DNA from: Glandiceps talaboti | Lineage: Eukaryota > Hemichordata > Enteropneusta > Spengelidae | DNA: 64,000 nucleotides | Assembly (NCBI RefSeq): GCF_964340395.1 | Contig: NC_135551.1 | Location: 28,029,380-28,093,379 of the forward strand | Reading direction: 5' to 3' | Part shown: positions 45,468 to 63,132 of the stretch, piece by piece | Position numbering within the stretch: position 1 is the first letter of the stretch | Layout: the number at the start of each line of letters is the position of its first letter | Program-made: the position numbers and the translations under genes | Notes under the pieces: generated by a model | What the model saw: the letters and a program-made list of their open reading frames with translations, nothing else | The model's database searches: none | Told to the model about the DNA's origin: nothing

Positions 45468-48400
45468 ATGCGATTAACAATAACAATTTGTGTTCTGTGT
45501 GCTGTAATGGGACTTGGCTACAGTGCATATGCAGGTACGTATATTACGCCTTTACTATATATCACGTAATGTAATGTTACAGTCGTTATAATGGTACATA
45601 CCAAGTATGTCTAAACCATAGATAGAATATGAAAGGTAGATTTAGCATTCATAACGGTGGCTGATATATTGTACTAGCTGCAACTGTGATACTTTGGTGT
45701 TTTTTTAAATAACCGAGGTATATCACTAAAACTTATTTAGCAAATTATTTATTTAAAAATACACTGTATCTGTGAATTAGTGGAAGGTATTATCTGTAGG
45801 TAGTGAAGTTGAAATCGCGATCGAAAGCTTGGTTTTCATCAATCTGGCACTCGGCATGTTAAAACTGTACTCGTGTAACTGGAGTATCATTTTCACAATA
45901 TATTCACTGAAAATTGCCAAAATACCAATATTTAGACTTTGTACATTGCTAACCAGTAGTTGATCTTATCTATAAGCATTACAGAAACAGGTTAAAAATG
46001 CGATCGCCGCTGAGGGCGCTGATTTTAGGGTGCGCATCCCCAAAATAAATCTTATTTTATTTTATTTAACGTGTACACATATAGCTACCAAAAATACGTT
46101 TATCCCACAGGTGGTGTGACACCTTTCATGGTGTTCGATATTTCGAATAAGTTATTGAACCTAACGAAATATTTTCAAAAAATATGTCCCAGTTGATAGA
46201 GCTTGAGGGATAAAAGAGTTGATGTAATGGTTAGTGCGAACAGTCGGCAACCTCAACCTACCACTTCTATCAATTCGTCTGTTGTCTATTTCCTGGGTAT
46301 GTCTAGCTCGTCAGTCAGTATGCGCGTAAGTTTGCTTGTCTTCAAGTCGTTTAGACTGAGTCCACCAACTGCTGATTTCAATGACCGTTACAATTGGTGT
46401 ATAGACTTGCACTATATGTGTCGTCTTTTTATACTTATGTGTTCTTGCATAGACCCTAGGCCTACTACTCGTGCACGATCTATGGTTCTCGATGGACTTC
46501 AACGTCTGATTTAAAACGCGAATAAATAGGATACAAATTATATAGCAGATATGGATTATTAGATGAATGAATGAACTAAAAGATAGTAACAAATTTAAAA
46601 ATAGTACATGTAGGACAAACCAATTCTTATGACTCGTAAACTCATCAGTTTTTGAAGACCATTTAACGCCCTGAATAATTTGAAGTAGAGAAGTAACTGT
46701 ACGAAATGAAACCCATATATTCTTTAATATGTGAACAGGACCAGCCATGATTGGTGTGAGCTGTAACAACGATCTCGTGACACGTGACATTGAAACTGGT
46801 GATTGGACTCAAATAACGGGGAGCTGTTGTGTCACTAGTGTTGCCGTTCGTTCCGATGGCAGTTTGGTTGGGGTAGGCGACGATAACAAGCTGTACACCA
46901 AACATAACATTTATTCGGGGAACTGGCATGGTCCTGTTGAAAAAAGTTGCTGTGTCAGAGATGTTACAGTTTTGTCTGATGATACCATTGTTGGTGTAAC
47001 CACCAAAAAGAAGGTGAGGTCATGGACAGACAACAGTGGATGGAAAACATATCGTAAAGCAGGGGGCGTTGTCAGCATTGGTGTATACCCGGACCCGGAT
47101 GGTAGTCTTCTTGGCCTGACTGCAAAAGGGAAGCTTAGGACCCGACCAGGGTTACAGGGAATATGGACAAACCTCGATTCAAGTGGCGAAATAATGAAAG
47201 ATGTTGCAATTCAACCAGATGGAACCATTTATGGTGTAGGTAAAACTACAAAGGGCCTACATTTCTTTAATACCACTACTAACATGTGGGAGGAAATGTT
47301 AGAAGATACTGATTGTGTTAAATCCATTGTCTCTCCTGGGGGTGAGTACTGGACTATATTTATTATCAAATCGATCCTTTCATGTTGTACACTATTGATA
47401 TATCAACATATGCTGATGTTTAATCGTTATTACATGCAGGTATGAATAATAAAATTGTCTTACAGAACAATGTTATTTATATTTGCCATAATTGTATATT
47501 GATAAGATGCTACCCTGAGTCATCGCTCAGTTAACCCCCCCCCCCCAGAAAGTGGGGACGCTATTACAATATTAGTCACATTCGTTCGTCGCACAGTCAC
47601 TTGTGAGCTAATATTTCAGGATGGTGATATTCTAGTCTAGGATGATAATAATACAAAAAATACGTACCTTTGCCGGTGATTGTTACAGAATATACACAAG
47701 TTTGGAAACCGGAACTGAGATACAGCGGAAGCACATTCACTAGCTTGTGAACTAATATGCCATTCCAGCTGCAGGATGGTGATATTCTAGTCTAGGATCA
47801 TAATGCAAAATAATTACATTACTATGTATTTACGATATTCAAAAAATACCATTACCGGTGACTCGACTGTTTCGGATAACGCCGAACAACGCCGGTTTTT
47901 TCCTGCTTCTTCAACATTAGGGCACGAGGGTGCTGCTCTTCGCTTGTGGTGGACCATTCAACAAATTTCCGAATTTATTAAAATTATACTTACTGCTTGT
48001 TTAAAACAATTTTTGCTAATTAGTAGTTAAACATTGTAAAAGTGGTTTACCTTGAACTTTGCTTGCATTTTATACAAAATATTCAGTTTTATATAACCAA
48101 TTTGTCTTTGAAAGTAATAAGGCTATTTACCATTAGATGTAAAACACTAATTTAGTTTGTCCATTTCAGTTTTGGAGAAAGGGTCATCAGAGACAACCAC
48201 ACCAATGACCACAGTAATCCCAACAATCACCACTGTGACCACAACAATCCCAACAACAGAGGAACAGACCACCACGGCCCCGAAACCAAAACCAGGTAAT
48301 GATGGAATCTTTAGGCTACACTATTAAACCCTAATATACCCAAATTAGGTAAATAATAAATTTCAAATCAGTAATACATGTACTACTATGAAGACAAGAC

Positions 48401-49162
48401 ATGTACTCTTTTTTGTCATTTAAATCAATTGTTGTTACAAAAAAAGACAAGAAAGGTGCCAACACCACTTAGTCTATGGTAAGTACATTCAATGTATTTG
48501 AACCCGGTCCCAACAATAATGAGTGTGCATGTAGATCTAGTCTTTGGGAGTTATGGGCTTTAGCTCAGTTAAATATATCCGAACACAGGTGTTGGTTACT
48601 GCAGTGCCTTCACTCAAAGTCCCTGTGGTGGTAGAAATAGGAAATAACCAATACCTTTAAACTGATCAATGTGGTGGCAGTGGTGGGATCAAGTCCTTAC
48701 ATTCATTCTGGGACTCATTTCCTTTTCCATATCTGACAGCATTTTAACACAGCCGTGTTTCAAAAATATATGAACAGGGGGAAGGTCATGTTTTACAGAA
48801 AGGAAATTGAGGTGTGCCACTTTTTAGCACAACGGAATCGGGGGGGGGGGGAATTTTTTTACGCAACAGACCGGTCATGATTCCCACACCTACAATAACT
48901 GAAGGCCCCATTACTGTCGCCTGGTGTTTCTAACACATCATATCTCAAACTATGAGCTTCTAGTAACTGCAAATTAACAAATTGTCCCTAGCTCCAAGTT
49001 TGTGCCTACATCGCTTGTCACAAAGCTGGAAACAATTGCAATATCGAAATAAAAGTAAATATTACACGATATGCAATCTTTGACTGAAATTTTTTGCTCA
49101 TTGCAGGTAAACGTTGCCGAGTGTGTATGAGTGGTTGCAAGCGCCGTCACGGTCATCGATAA
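45468..49162 (+). CDS. Secreted five-bladed tachylectin-2/tectonin-like lectin with Thr-rich stalk and Cys/basic tail
   Basis: Exons 45468-45534, 46739-47341, 48170-48295 and 49107-49162 are joined by phase-1 introns, with TAA at 49160-49162 (283 aa). Exon 1 is a signal peptide (MRLTITICVLCAVMGLGYSA, likely cut after AYA). Exon 2 holds five repeats of about 38-41 residues, each with an (I/L)(V/L/Y)G(V/L) strand, a central Trp (GDWTQ, GNWHG, SGWKT, GIWTN, NMWEE) and often a (D)DG(S/T) turn. This is the five-bladed propeller pattern of tachylectin-2, an N-acetyl-hexosamine-binding innate immune lectin. Exon 3 is 42 codons, about 16 of them Thr, a mucin-like linker with probable O-glycosylation. 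Exon 4 encodes GKRCRVCMSGCKRRHGHR, strongly basic with three Cys. A role in pathogen recognition is inferred; sugar binding is not shown. Confidence 0.88.
47615..47800. repeat. Two-copy duplication in an intron of the lectin gene
   Basis: CAGGATGGTGATATTCTAGT CTAGGATGATAATA (about 47618) recurs at about 47770 with CACTAGCTTGTGAACTAATA versus CACTTGTGAGCTAATA upstream. This is a diverged tandem duplication of about 150 bp. Confidence 0.6.
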
Positions 49163-49257
49163 ACATACCCATTCACGGATTGGTTGGTGATGTCACTTAA
49201 TTGGTCGACAGTCACATAAAAAATTAAACATACAAAATATGATCTTACCAACCGTAA

Positions 49258-49263
49258 AATAAA
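49258..49263 (+). promoter_or_regulatory. Poly(A) signal AATAAA of the lectin gene
   Basis: AATAAATAAATAAAG begins 96 nt after the stop; another AATAAA follows at 49283. Either could serve. Confidence 0.6.
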
Positions 49264-49370
49264 TAAATAAAGTAAATTGTGGAATAAAAAAAAAAAAATT
49301 GGATGTCTGTCACGAGTTTTTTCTAATAGCTCGCGTAGCGGCTCAATGACTAGTACGCATGCGCGTCGAT

Positions 49371-49372
<2 letters not shown>

Positions 49373-49416
<44 letters not shown>
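49373..49416 (-). repeat. Poly-T run (44 nt)
   Basis: Forty-four uninterrupted T. On the minus strand it is an A44 tail following GC-rich sequence (49417-49560), which could be a retroposed SINE or processed RNA. I could not find clear polymerase III boxes, so the source is unknown. Confidence 0.7.
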
Positions 49417-49417
<1 letters not shown>

Positions 49418-52400
49418 GAGGGGGTGGTTTTACCCGAGGATGCATTGCGGCGTAATGACTACGCATACGCATTCTATATTCGATGCGCATTCTCCACGCG
49501 GAGGCCTAGGGCTACAACATCATCGAGAGACAGTCGGTCGGTCGCGAATGAATCTACCCCGCCCGCTTTGCCTAGTTTTGATATTATGTAAATTCGAATC
49601 TAACTTCCCAATATCAACATCTTTCTTGTTTCACTCATATTAAGCCTTGAACATACAGCTGTAAATTTACACATCACAAACCACGCCCTGCTATCATGAA
49701 TATAGAAATCAAAGCCATGCATGCGCAATAAGAAACCGTCAAATAAAACAAGATGTGAACGGAATGCTATGCCTACCTTAAGGGCGCGGCAAAATGTAAG
49801 CCGATTATTGTTCTGCCATGTATACTCAGAATGCGAAATTCTAGGATACCATATTGTAAAAACTATTCAACTGTGTTTGCAAACTTTACATCTTGAAAAT
49901 GGCGTTAGATTTGACTGAATAGATGAGAAACGAAAACAACACCAATTTCCAATGTCTCAACTATTAAAACTATAACTTGAACGTATAATTATTACATATC
50001 ATGTTCTAAAATATTTCATATCATTCAAAAATATAAAATAATTTGGAAGCTTAGACAAGGAAATCGGCTGGTGCTTTATAAAACTAATTAATCTGTCATC
50101 TAAATTTAACATTGCATTTAATCAAAATACGAAATTCTCTGTTGAATTTATTGAGTGTTTTGTATCTAAAGTTCCTCGAATCATCGTATCATTGTTGTGG
50201 GATTTTTTTTGTAGCACACGTAGTTGAACGATATCTACCAGCAACGTTGTCTGCTTTCCATTTACCCGTTAATTGCTTGCTTTAAAAGTTAATTAATTTC
50301 ACATTGCAATTATTGGACACTGTGGTTTAATCTCTCAACAAGTTGCCGCCATACGGTAATTATATATTGATCACTATTACTAACATTGAATGGAAATATT
50401 TTATGTAGTGATCCCAGTTCCAAACACACATGCTTAGTTCAATTTTAAGTTGTAGCTAAGAACTAATAGTAAAAACAAAGGTATAAAATAAAGACAAATG
50501 AGGGCGCCATATATACCTCGGCTACACTATTTTTTTCGCAGATTTATAGTAGTGACTGGCACCGTAGTTATCGGAAGTGTCAATATATAGGGAAAGGAAA
50601 ACACATAAGTTTGGGCAGTTGGCATGTGAATCTGGCGGGAGTCAGAAATGTCAGGAGGGCACGTACAAACATTTTTCACTTTCCCTATTAATAGTATTAA
50701 TCGTCAATATAACTAACTACAGTGTCAACACAGTATCATAGGTAATACGTACACACTGATTTAGCATTGGACAAAATGCTTCAATTTATTAAAAGGTCTA
50801 TCATGGGAATAAGTGAGAAATATTACTTAGATTTCACCATAAAATCATGCTATCGCTGGGTCAAATAGGTTCAGCGGGGTACTCACCACCGGTACAGTAC
50901 GCTATAGGTTGGAAAGAATCCATTTTTTCCCACTAAATTTGCAACATTGTATAATCAATCGATAATACCTATCAGTCAAATATTTGCTGACTAAAGACAT
51001 TAAAAATCAACAGTATCATATACATTTGAAGGCGTTCTTATGTGTGTTACACGATATAATAAACCGATAAAAGACCGATAATCGTGTTTCTCCTTTTAAT
51101 ATTTGAGACTGATTATTGTAGTTAAGTCTACAGTACTGGGTATTGGTGTATTCGTAGTATTCAGATATTGTTGAATATTTTATTTCGGATAGCATGACCA
51201 TCGATTCCGATCAACAGGCTTCGTAAAATCTTCGCTTGTTCTACCGATAGGTGGCGCGCTGATACAATCCGCAATAGTATATTTGAAAGCGTCTCTCATC
51301 CCTATCAACAACGTTTACCCCAGAGTCATGATTTCTAATGTGAATTTATTCTGATTAGTCTCCATGTTTGTCCATTTCCACTTTGGTAAAAGTTTAGTAT
51401 GACATTGTCTGCGATGAATTATAATGATTTTTTAGGGGCTGAGAAAGGATGAAATGACGGGATAGGTGTTTTCATAGCGAAAATAAAATAGTTGACCGGC
51501 AACACTGGTGTCTTAAAAAGTACTTACGTGACTGGTAATTAAACAACATTCTATCTTAACTAACTCTAGTTTAAGCCCACCAAAAAGTGTTCTGATTTTC
51601 AACATGCTATCCTATATTACGTAGGTTATATTCTAACGAAACGGAACCATTTCAAGCGTTCACATTGATATTTCCAAGTACATTTGCTTCAGGCCAGTGT
51701 GCACTCCGTACACATAACCTTTTATTTCAGTTTCCACTGTAACAGTTCAAATGCTGGTAATGTGAAGTTATCAACTAATACAATGTACTTGTTGTATACA
51801 TTGTTCAGTTATCCATTTAACGACCACACATTCCTACAACTATAAGCCCCATCTTTTTTCTGTATTAAGGTCGCCAACACTGTTTTCTTTTTCAATTTTG
51901 GCCTGCGACAATTTTTTGGACATCGCTGTTCCTTGTACATGTGTGTGTAAGATATAATAATCAGAGCGCCATCAAAGGCCATATTTCCAGTATATGAATA
52001 TACTAAGAATTGTCTATAAATAACAGTATTGATGGTGATTATTATCAAATGAAACATGTACAAATTATATGAAATTAATTAGATTTTATTCCATAAGGCA
52101 AAGGATATTCTAAAACACCGATACTTTAACTAAAACATACAGCACAAAAACTAGCTAGTACAAATCGAATTGCATATTGCGTGGGAGTGTCATAGAAAGT
52201 CGGTCTTTCGGGTCTATGTCGCCAACTTGACTTTATATTGAAAAAAAAGACGTGTATCGCGTACGAGAGATTACGAATATTTGTGTATAATTATTTCGTT
52301 GACAAAATCATGCACAGAAACATAATACATATATTCCTATCCTTAAATACTGTAACAAATAAATACAATAGAACATTTCAGCAAATTTGCAGCAACAGTG

Positions 52401-52772
52401 TTAGGAAAATGGACATTGCAAGATACTGTGTACTAAATGACCATAAAAAACATCTTGGAAATTCCGAAGACAAAATTGACCTTCATTTTACTTTGAAACA
52501 TTCGATCATTTGATTTATGTGTTTTGTACGGCTTAATATATTGGTAGCATGACACACTCAGCCGCAGTCGCCGCTCATGCGCAAGTTTTCAATGTAAGGT
52601 TGGTGTGAAAGCTGATTTCTGAACTGAATGCATTTGGCAGTTTATTTTATTTTGCTTCAACATGTAAAGAATGATATATTTACAACAAATAGTCAGGGGC
52701 TAGAATTTACTAAATATTCATAGAATTCAAAGCAGTAAAAGAGCGGCTCCAGTACGGTAAAGTTGGTTTATA

Positions 52773-52812
52773 TACAATCTCAGACCACTATTGGTCTGAG
52801 ATACGATAAAGG
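52773..52812. repeat. TCTCAGACCA/TGGTCTGAGA palindrome
   Basis: ATCTCAGACCACTATTGGTC TGAGATAC is a near-perfect inverted repeat sharing TCAGACCA...TGGTCTGA with the 145-bp repeat at 44303-44460. Confidence 0.6.
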
Positions 52813-53347
52813 TTAGCAAATATCGAGACAGTATAGGTCACGGTGTAAGTATGGCAAGAGGAAGCATTGCGAGTCACGTGACTACAAAGTGTCAATCAAA
52901 AGAAGATATGACTTCGGCAGACACGATGTAAATTTTGAAAAAAGGGTTACTTTCAAATTTTAGAATGAACTGTTCGATTGACAATATATTTTTAAACACA
53001 CCCCTTTGACGAGACCATCTTTTGTTTTCTTACTTGCCATGTTTCTGTAGCTCACAATTTTTTCTGTGCATTGAAAAAAATTCCTTTATCTTCTCAAGAG
53101 CTGCTCATCACGGTCTCAGTTGTTATTTCAAGTGTATTTGATAACTACTAGCATATGCATTACTCTACAATGTCGTTGAGGAACAACGTCACTAAAATTC
53201 TCTCACGGAAGACGATGAAGTTTCTTGTATATCAATTGTATTAATGTATACTGTATATATGGCCAGAAAGTTATAAAAAGAGAATTCCTTTTCCATCATC
53301 ACTAATAATACCGTCTATGACAGTCTAGACACAGATTGTACAGAGGG

Positions 53348-57204
<3,857 letters not shown>

Positions 57205-57353
57205 ATTGATGACAATGCGGTACGATTATCTTGTCAATATTGCACACTTTGTTCTATAGATACCAACGGCAGGCCTAGGGATATCCTCGTGTGTATCGAC
57301 TGCAATGTGTCGGTGCACGAGGTGATAGTGAAGATAGGTGAATTGGTGCATAG

Positions 57354-57361
57354 CTTTTATA
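57354..57361 (-). promoter_or_regulatory. TATA box of the minus-strand alpha-tubulin
   Basis: TATAAAAG on the minus strand, about 150 nt upstream of the ATG at 57204. This would place transcription start near 57325-57330, with a 5' UTR of about 125 nt. A CRE-like TGACATCA lies just upstream (near 57370). Confidence 0.65.
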
Positions 57362-57369
57362 CACACTAT

Positions 57370-60300
57370 GATGTCATTTGCAAGATTGTAGTATGTCATG
57401 ACATCATTGTTTATTTGTCAGGCGTGAATCATACTGCATTCTGTGGACGTTTCAAAATTTGAAGACTTCATGTAAATTCACATGTATTCCTGTGTTGTTG
57501 CTTGTAAGAACCAATCGCAAGGCCAATGACGTTATGGTTTGAAAATTACAAGTAAACAAAACTGACTCATCGCTTTAGTCTTGTTGTAGACGTGGCATGA
57601 CGTAATTGTTTCTCGTCATATACGCAGGCATGATGGTGTGATGTATACGCAGTAAATATAATTATTTAATTTTGGACTATTTCATTAGTAAGTATTCTGT
57701 TATCAAAATTGACCGCCCATTTTTTTTTTGCACCAAAATACACTAATATTAGGAGTATTGGTCATTCTGAAAACTACCACCAGGTGGCGCTCTTGAATGA
57801 CCTAAATGAGTCATCGTGAACTTTGTTCACCTGTCCCTGAGATATTCTATTCAGGGTGAATGTGGTCACAGGTAGCGTATGGTTCTGGTACATTCGAAAG
57901 GCACATACAGAGCAGCTTATTGCGACATACCAGCGTTAGACTTTATTCCTGGCCATGATTCGATATGACTGATAATAGATAGATATAGGTCTGGTCTTCC
58001 ACCGCTTGGAAGAGGTGGTGCTCGACATGCAGTCGATATTACAAAGAACTGCTGTGCTATTCAAGTACGAGTTCTTCTTTGTTTACAATGTATATGCATT
58101 GATCCAAGCTAACCGGAGGACATTTCAAAGTAAATTCCCTAACAACTTTAGAACAGGCCTTGGATTCAAGGCGACTGACCACATGTACTTTAATACGCAT
58201 CACAAATATATTGTAACTTTTATGGTACGGGCCTATCTGTCTGTACTTGAAACTTTAATAGTACAATTGATAATGTGTATGGTACAGCATACAGTGCGTT
58301 GATTTGCAATGCAATGCAATATTACCATCGTGTGAACATGGCTGCATGGCATCCCGGGGGCGGTACAGTGGCTATCTAGCTCTGGTAGGGGTGTGTAGTC
58401 TGAGTGCTGAAAACCCCAGGACCCATTTTAGACCCACTTCGACCGGAAATCAATACCCCATTTTTAGACAATTTCAGATTTTTAAAGATTAACGTTTATT
58501 AGGAGGCAACATTTTGGGGCAATTAATAGAAGTTATCATTTGGTAAAGGATGATGGCCACATTTGAGACCAAGTAAACTCGAAAGTAATGCAAAGTGGAC
58601 CCCATTTTAGACTCTTCAGCTCGAAAAAAAACACCAGACCCCATCTTAGACCAAAGGACTAGAAAACGAACCCGAAAGGGCGGCATATATACGTATACTC
58701 AGATAAAAGGAGTGGGGCCCCTTCCCCCGGGCATGGCATCAATCAAACTAATTATAAAGTACACGATGTAACCATACACGTGAAAGGTCATGTATTAAGT
58801 ACAACTGTATATACGTATGTTTGTTGTTAATTTGTTTACTAGAATTGTAAATCTATCTAAGAGGATCACCAAGGGGTAAGCTGAGGTTTGAATTCATCGA
58901 TTACTATGAGAAGGTGACGACTTTCTCACGCATTTGAATGAATAAAATGTATTCCGACTATTGGCTCTCGGTCATGATTACTCAGGCTGTTTGTGACTAC
59001 AAAATATATAGTATAAATAATAGGTAGAGTAAAATTAATACTCTGGTAAGATTGTTGTATTCAAGGTGATGTATTAGTCAGTCAGAGTTTTCATTTTAAA
59101 AATCACCTTCCTAGTGGATTAAAAGTTGTAGGCCTACATTATCAAAGCACATAGTATGCCTCGTGGGTTCTCTGTAGGCATATTAATTTTATAAAAGGAA
59201 GTTTCTCCGTCTCTGTAAATACGCCAAGTTCCAAACCGAACTCCTTCAGTATATGCCCAATACATACTCAGGTACACTGTGTTGATGTAAGCCCATTACT
59301 TCGAATTCCTCGTAGTGAACAGTGACTGCTTCCGCATATAGGCCATGTCTTACTGTAAGATGAATGTTTCAGTATCAGTTAGTTACATGTAATAAACAGG
59401 ATTCCATGATGTGTTTTTTTTGTATCTGTATTATATACAGGCCTCAGATGAACAATCTCTGTATAGGCCCAGTCCATATAGTTGAAATGTTCCCACATAG
59501 ACCCGCTTCAAATGAATTATCTCTGCCAGAAGCCCATGGCCATTCCTCGGCGGAACTACATCAGTTTAGACACGGTCCTCATATCTACTATACTGAGTAG
59601 TTAAATTTGATACATTTTGTATGTATTACTTTGAAAACTGTCCATTCAGATGTTAGGATTGATACAACCTTTCCATAACAATGTGTGGTGAACACGTTTT
59701 GTTGTTAGAAATGATATCACCAAGGAGTTATAAACTAATAAATAGCTAAATGAAAGTCGTGATCTTAACTAGGCATACGAAGCGGTTTATGTTATATTAC
59801 AAATTTGATTTATTTTATTTGTATCGGTTGATGGTGTCTGACATGACAGTTCTTTACTGTCAGACAATTGATAATAATTATAATTAATGTCGTACATATC
59901 ACATATTAATAAGGATTCGTTCTATTGAAGTTACGACAGCCGTCATCGTAGCAAATGATTCACATACATTGTATATATACGTACATGTACATACACACCA
60001 TACTACATACATATTGTACATACAGATCACACTAGATTGTAGCGGGTGCGTTTTCTCTGAAAAAAAATATATAAAGGAAGCTGTAGCTTCTACAAGATAT
60101 AGATAGTTTACAATATTTGAGTAATATAAATTCATGAAATTGTCTGGTTATTTCAGACCGCAGTATTGTTAGTAATATATGATGGTCCAGCTCAAAAGTG
60201 AGCTACACTTCTGAAGAAGGTATTTCCCTCCCTATAGCTTAATACGACTTGCAGACTATACGTTAGTTCGAAATATATGGAGGGCATATTCTCTTGTATT

Positions 60301-62033
60301 ATTTCAGCTGACGTATCATAACAGTATTTTCAAACGAAATTCTTATGGTTTTAAAGTTATTAATATTTTAATAACGTATTAATGGATTTTAGTTACAGTA
60401 ATTATAGAAGAATTGTTAACGTGAGACGTCGATCGACTGCAGTGGTGGAATTTATTTGACAAAGTTACTGTACTTACATGTTGGCTATGCACACTCGCCA
60501 GTCTTCGATCCACAAACACACGTACATATTTTGCCTGGCCGACGAAATCACGGTCCAATAATGTCTGGTTTGAGTTCGTATGTATGTAGTCTTATTTATA
60601 TACACAGACAAAAAATAACTAATTAAATACCCCTGTTTCCAGTCCCAATATCCAATATCAGCTAATATTATTGTATACTACAACTATTTCACAATATGTA
60701 CAGTGTGAGGTTATTTACCAAGGTTCACCTTCACCGTCGATGAAATTATCATCTCTCATTGATAGACTCGACAACTTGATGATATGTTATACATCATCAT
60801 CAACAGACTCACAGCGTTTATAATTAGGGTGTAAAGTCTATATAGTATTTGTTCTTTTATTTGTATAGATGAATGGTAAATTTAAGTAACATATATATCA
60901 ATAATATGTCTGTTGAACCACGATAACCGTCTTACTAATCAAACTAGTACATGTACATGTATCTGGTTTGTCTCTGTACTCATTCTCGCAAACCAGAGCT
61001 GATATTTCTTTCGCGAAACGTTTGGACGGTGCCGTAAAAGAGGATGTGGTTTACGGCGATGACATGTATGAACTCATAGGCAAGATACTACCTTTACCCA
61101 ACACTCCGTTTGTCGAAATAGCTGGGGAAAAATGAAGTGCCGAAAATGGGAATTGTATGTGTATAATAGTACCTGTACGAGTCTTAATCGCATTATTGAA
61201 TGAAACAGACTTGCCACACATACATATACCTTGAATAGCTTGGCTAGCATGTTTAAACGGCTTTGGACCATGAAGCTTAGTATTGAATACATGTGTACAA
61301 TCTTGAAGAAATTTGTTATTGTTTGCACACCACAGGATTTCAATAATGTACAATTTAAAGGAGGCCTTCTTCGTTAAATAGACTTTCATGTGTAAATTGT
61401 CCAAGTAAAGCTCAGAGGGGTAGAGATGCCAGTCTTCGGGTGTGTTGTCATGGATAGAGGTATATCTCCCCTTATATCTCCATGGTGTGGTAAAATGACT
61501 GACGAAAGAACTACACGACATTTGTCTCCTTAATGTATTTATTGAAACTGTTGATAAAGTACAGTATACATGTACATAATGCGTATTGTTCCACGCCAGA
61601 TTTCTGTATGCGAACGGCTTAGTGGCAATAGAACGACATCGCGGCATGCTCCAAATGTACGCATAATATAACTGTCTATTTTGACTTGGACCAATGACGA
61701 ACAAACAAAGAGGTAATTCTTTATACATATAATAAATAAAGGATTTAAATGTTAAAACATGCTTGCCGCCAGTGGTGTACAAGTAAAGGGGCTATTGCAC
61801 ACATTCATTCAACACAACCCTGTGTATTATAGAATGAAAACAACAACATGCCATCTATTGTCATGGAGACGCAGTCATGTGATATTCGGCCCACCAATCT
61901 CGCCTTTCTTGAAAAAACGTAGTCATAGCAACTGGTATCCATGTCTCAATAAATGAGACAAACTTTCAGTGGTTAATACACAACGCATTCTTACCAAGCC
62001 GACGTACCACTGGTTAGCGTAAGACAACCTCGT
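57370..62033. other. Intergenic region between divergent alpha-tubulin genes
   Basis: About 4.7 kb with no gene recognised. Open frames at 58006-58302 (+) and 61051-61782 (-) have no recognisable domain; the second is discussed separately. CTCCAATCCC near 62035 may be a CCAAT box for the right-hand tubulin. Confidence 0.55.
61051..61782 (-). CDS. Unassigned 243-codon open frame
   Basis: The longest unexplained single-exon frame in the window, starting MYTTGGKHVLTFKSFIYYMY. I see no signal peptide, domain or repeat. It is poor in Asp/Glu and rich in His, Tyr, Thr and Cys, unlike most real proteins. No promoter or poly(A) signal stands out. It may be chance, or a remnant of something else. Confidence 0.15.
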   Translation of the reverse strand: MYTTGGKHVLTFKSFIYYMYKELPLCLFVIGPSQNRQLYYAYIWSMPRCRSIATKPFAYRNLAWNNTHYVHVYCTLSTVSINTLRRQMSCSSFVSHFTTPWRYKGRYTSIHDNTPEDWHLYPSELYLDNLHMKVYLTKKASFKLYIIEILWCANNNKFLQDCTHVFNTKLHGPKPFKHASQAIQGICMCGKSVSFNNAIKTRTGTIIHIQFPFSALHFSPAISTNGVLGKGSILPMSSYMSSP

Positions 62034-62093
62034 CTCCAATCCCACACACCTGAGAATTCATATTGACCGAGTCTAGCACCACTACTGCTCAAA

Positions 62094-63132
<1,039 letters not shown>

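Larger units (their letters stand above)
49285..53280. other. Intergenic region, no gene recognised
   Basis: About 4 kb between the lectin gene and the 3' end of the minus-strand alpha-tubulin. The part from 49420 to 49560 is GC-richer with several CpG. Short open frames have no recognisable domain. A poly-T run at 49373 and a palindrome at 52773 are listed separately. Confidence 0.55.

Noticed and set aside
46203-46514. 103-codon plus-strand frame before the lectin propeller exon
   Set aside because: Lies in intron 1 of the lectin gene, no domain, no splice support.
49417-49600. tRNA-derived SINE head beside the A44/T44 tract
   Set aside because: Only weak A-box-like and no convincing B-box sequence was found, so the class is left open.
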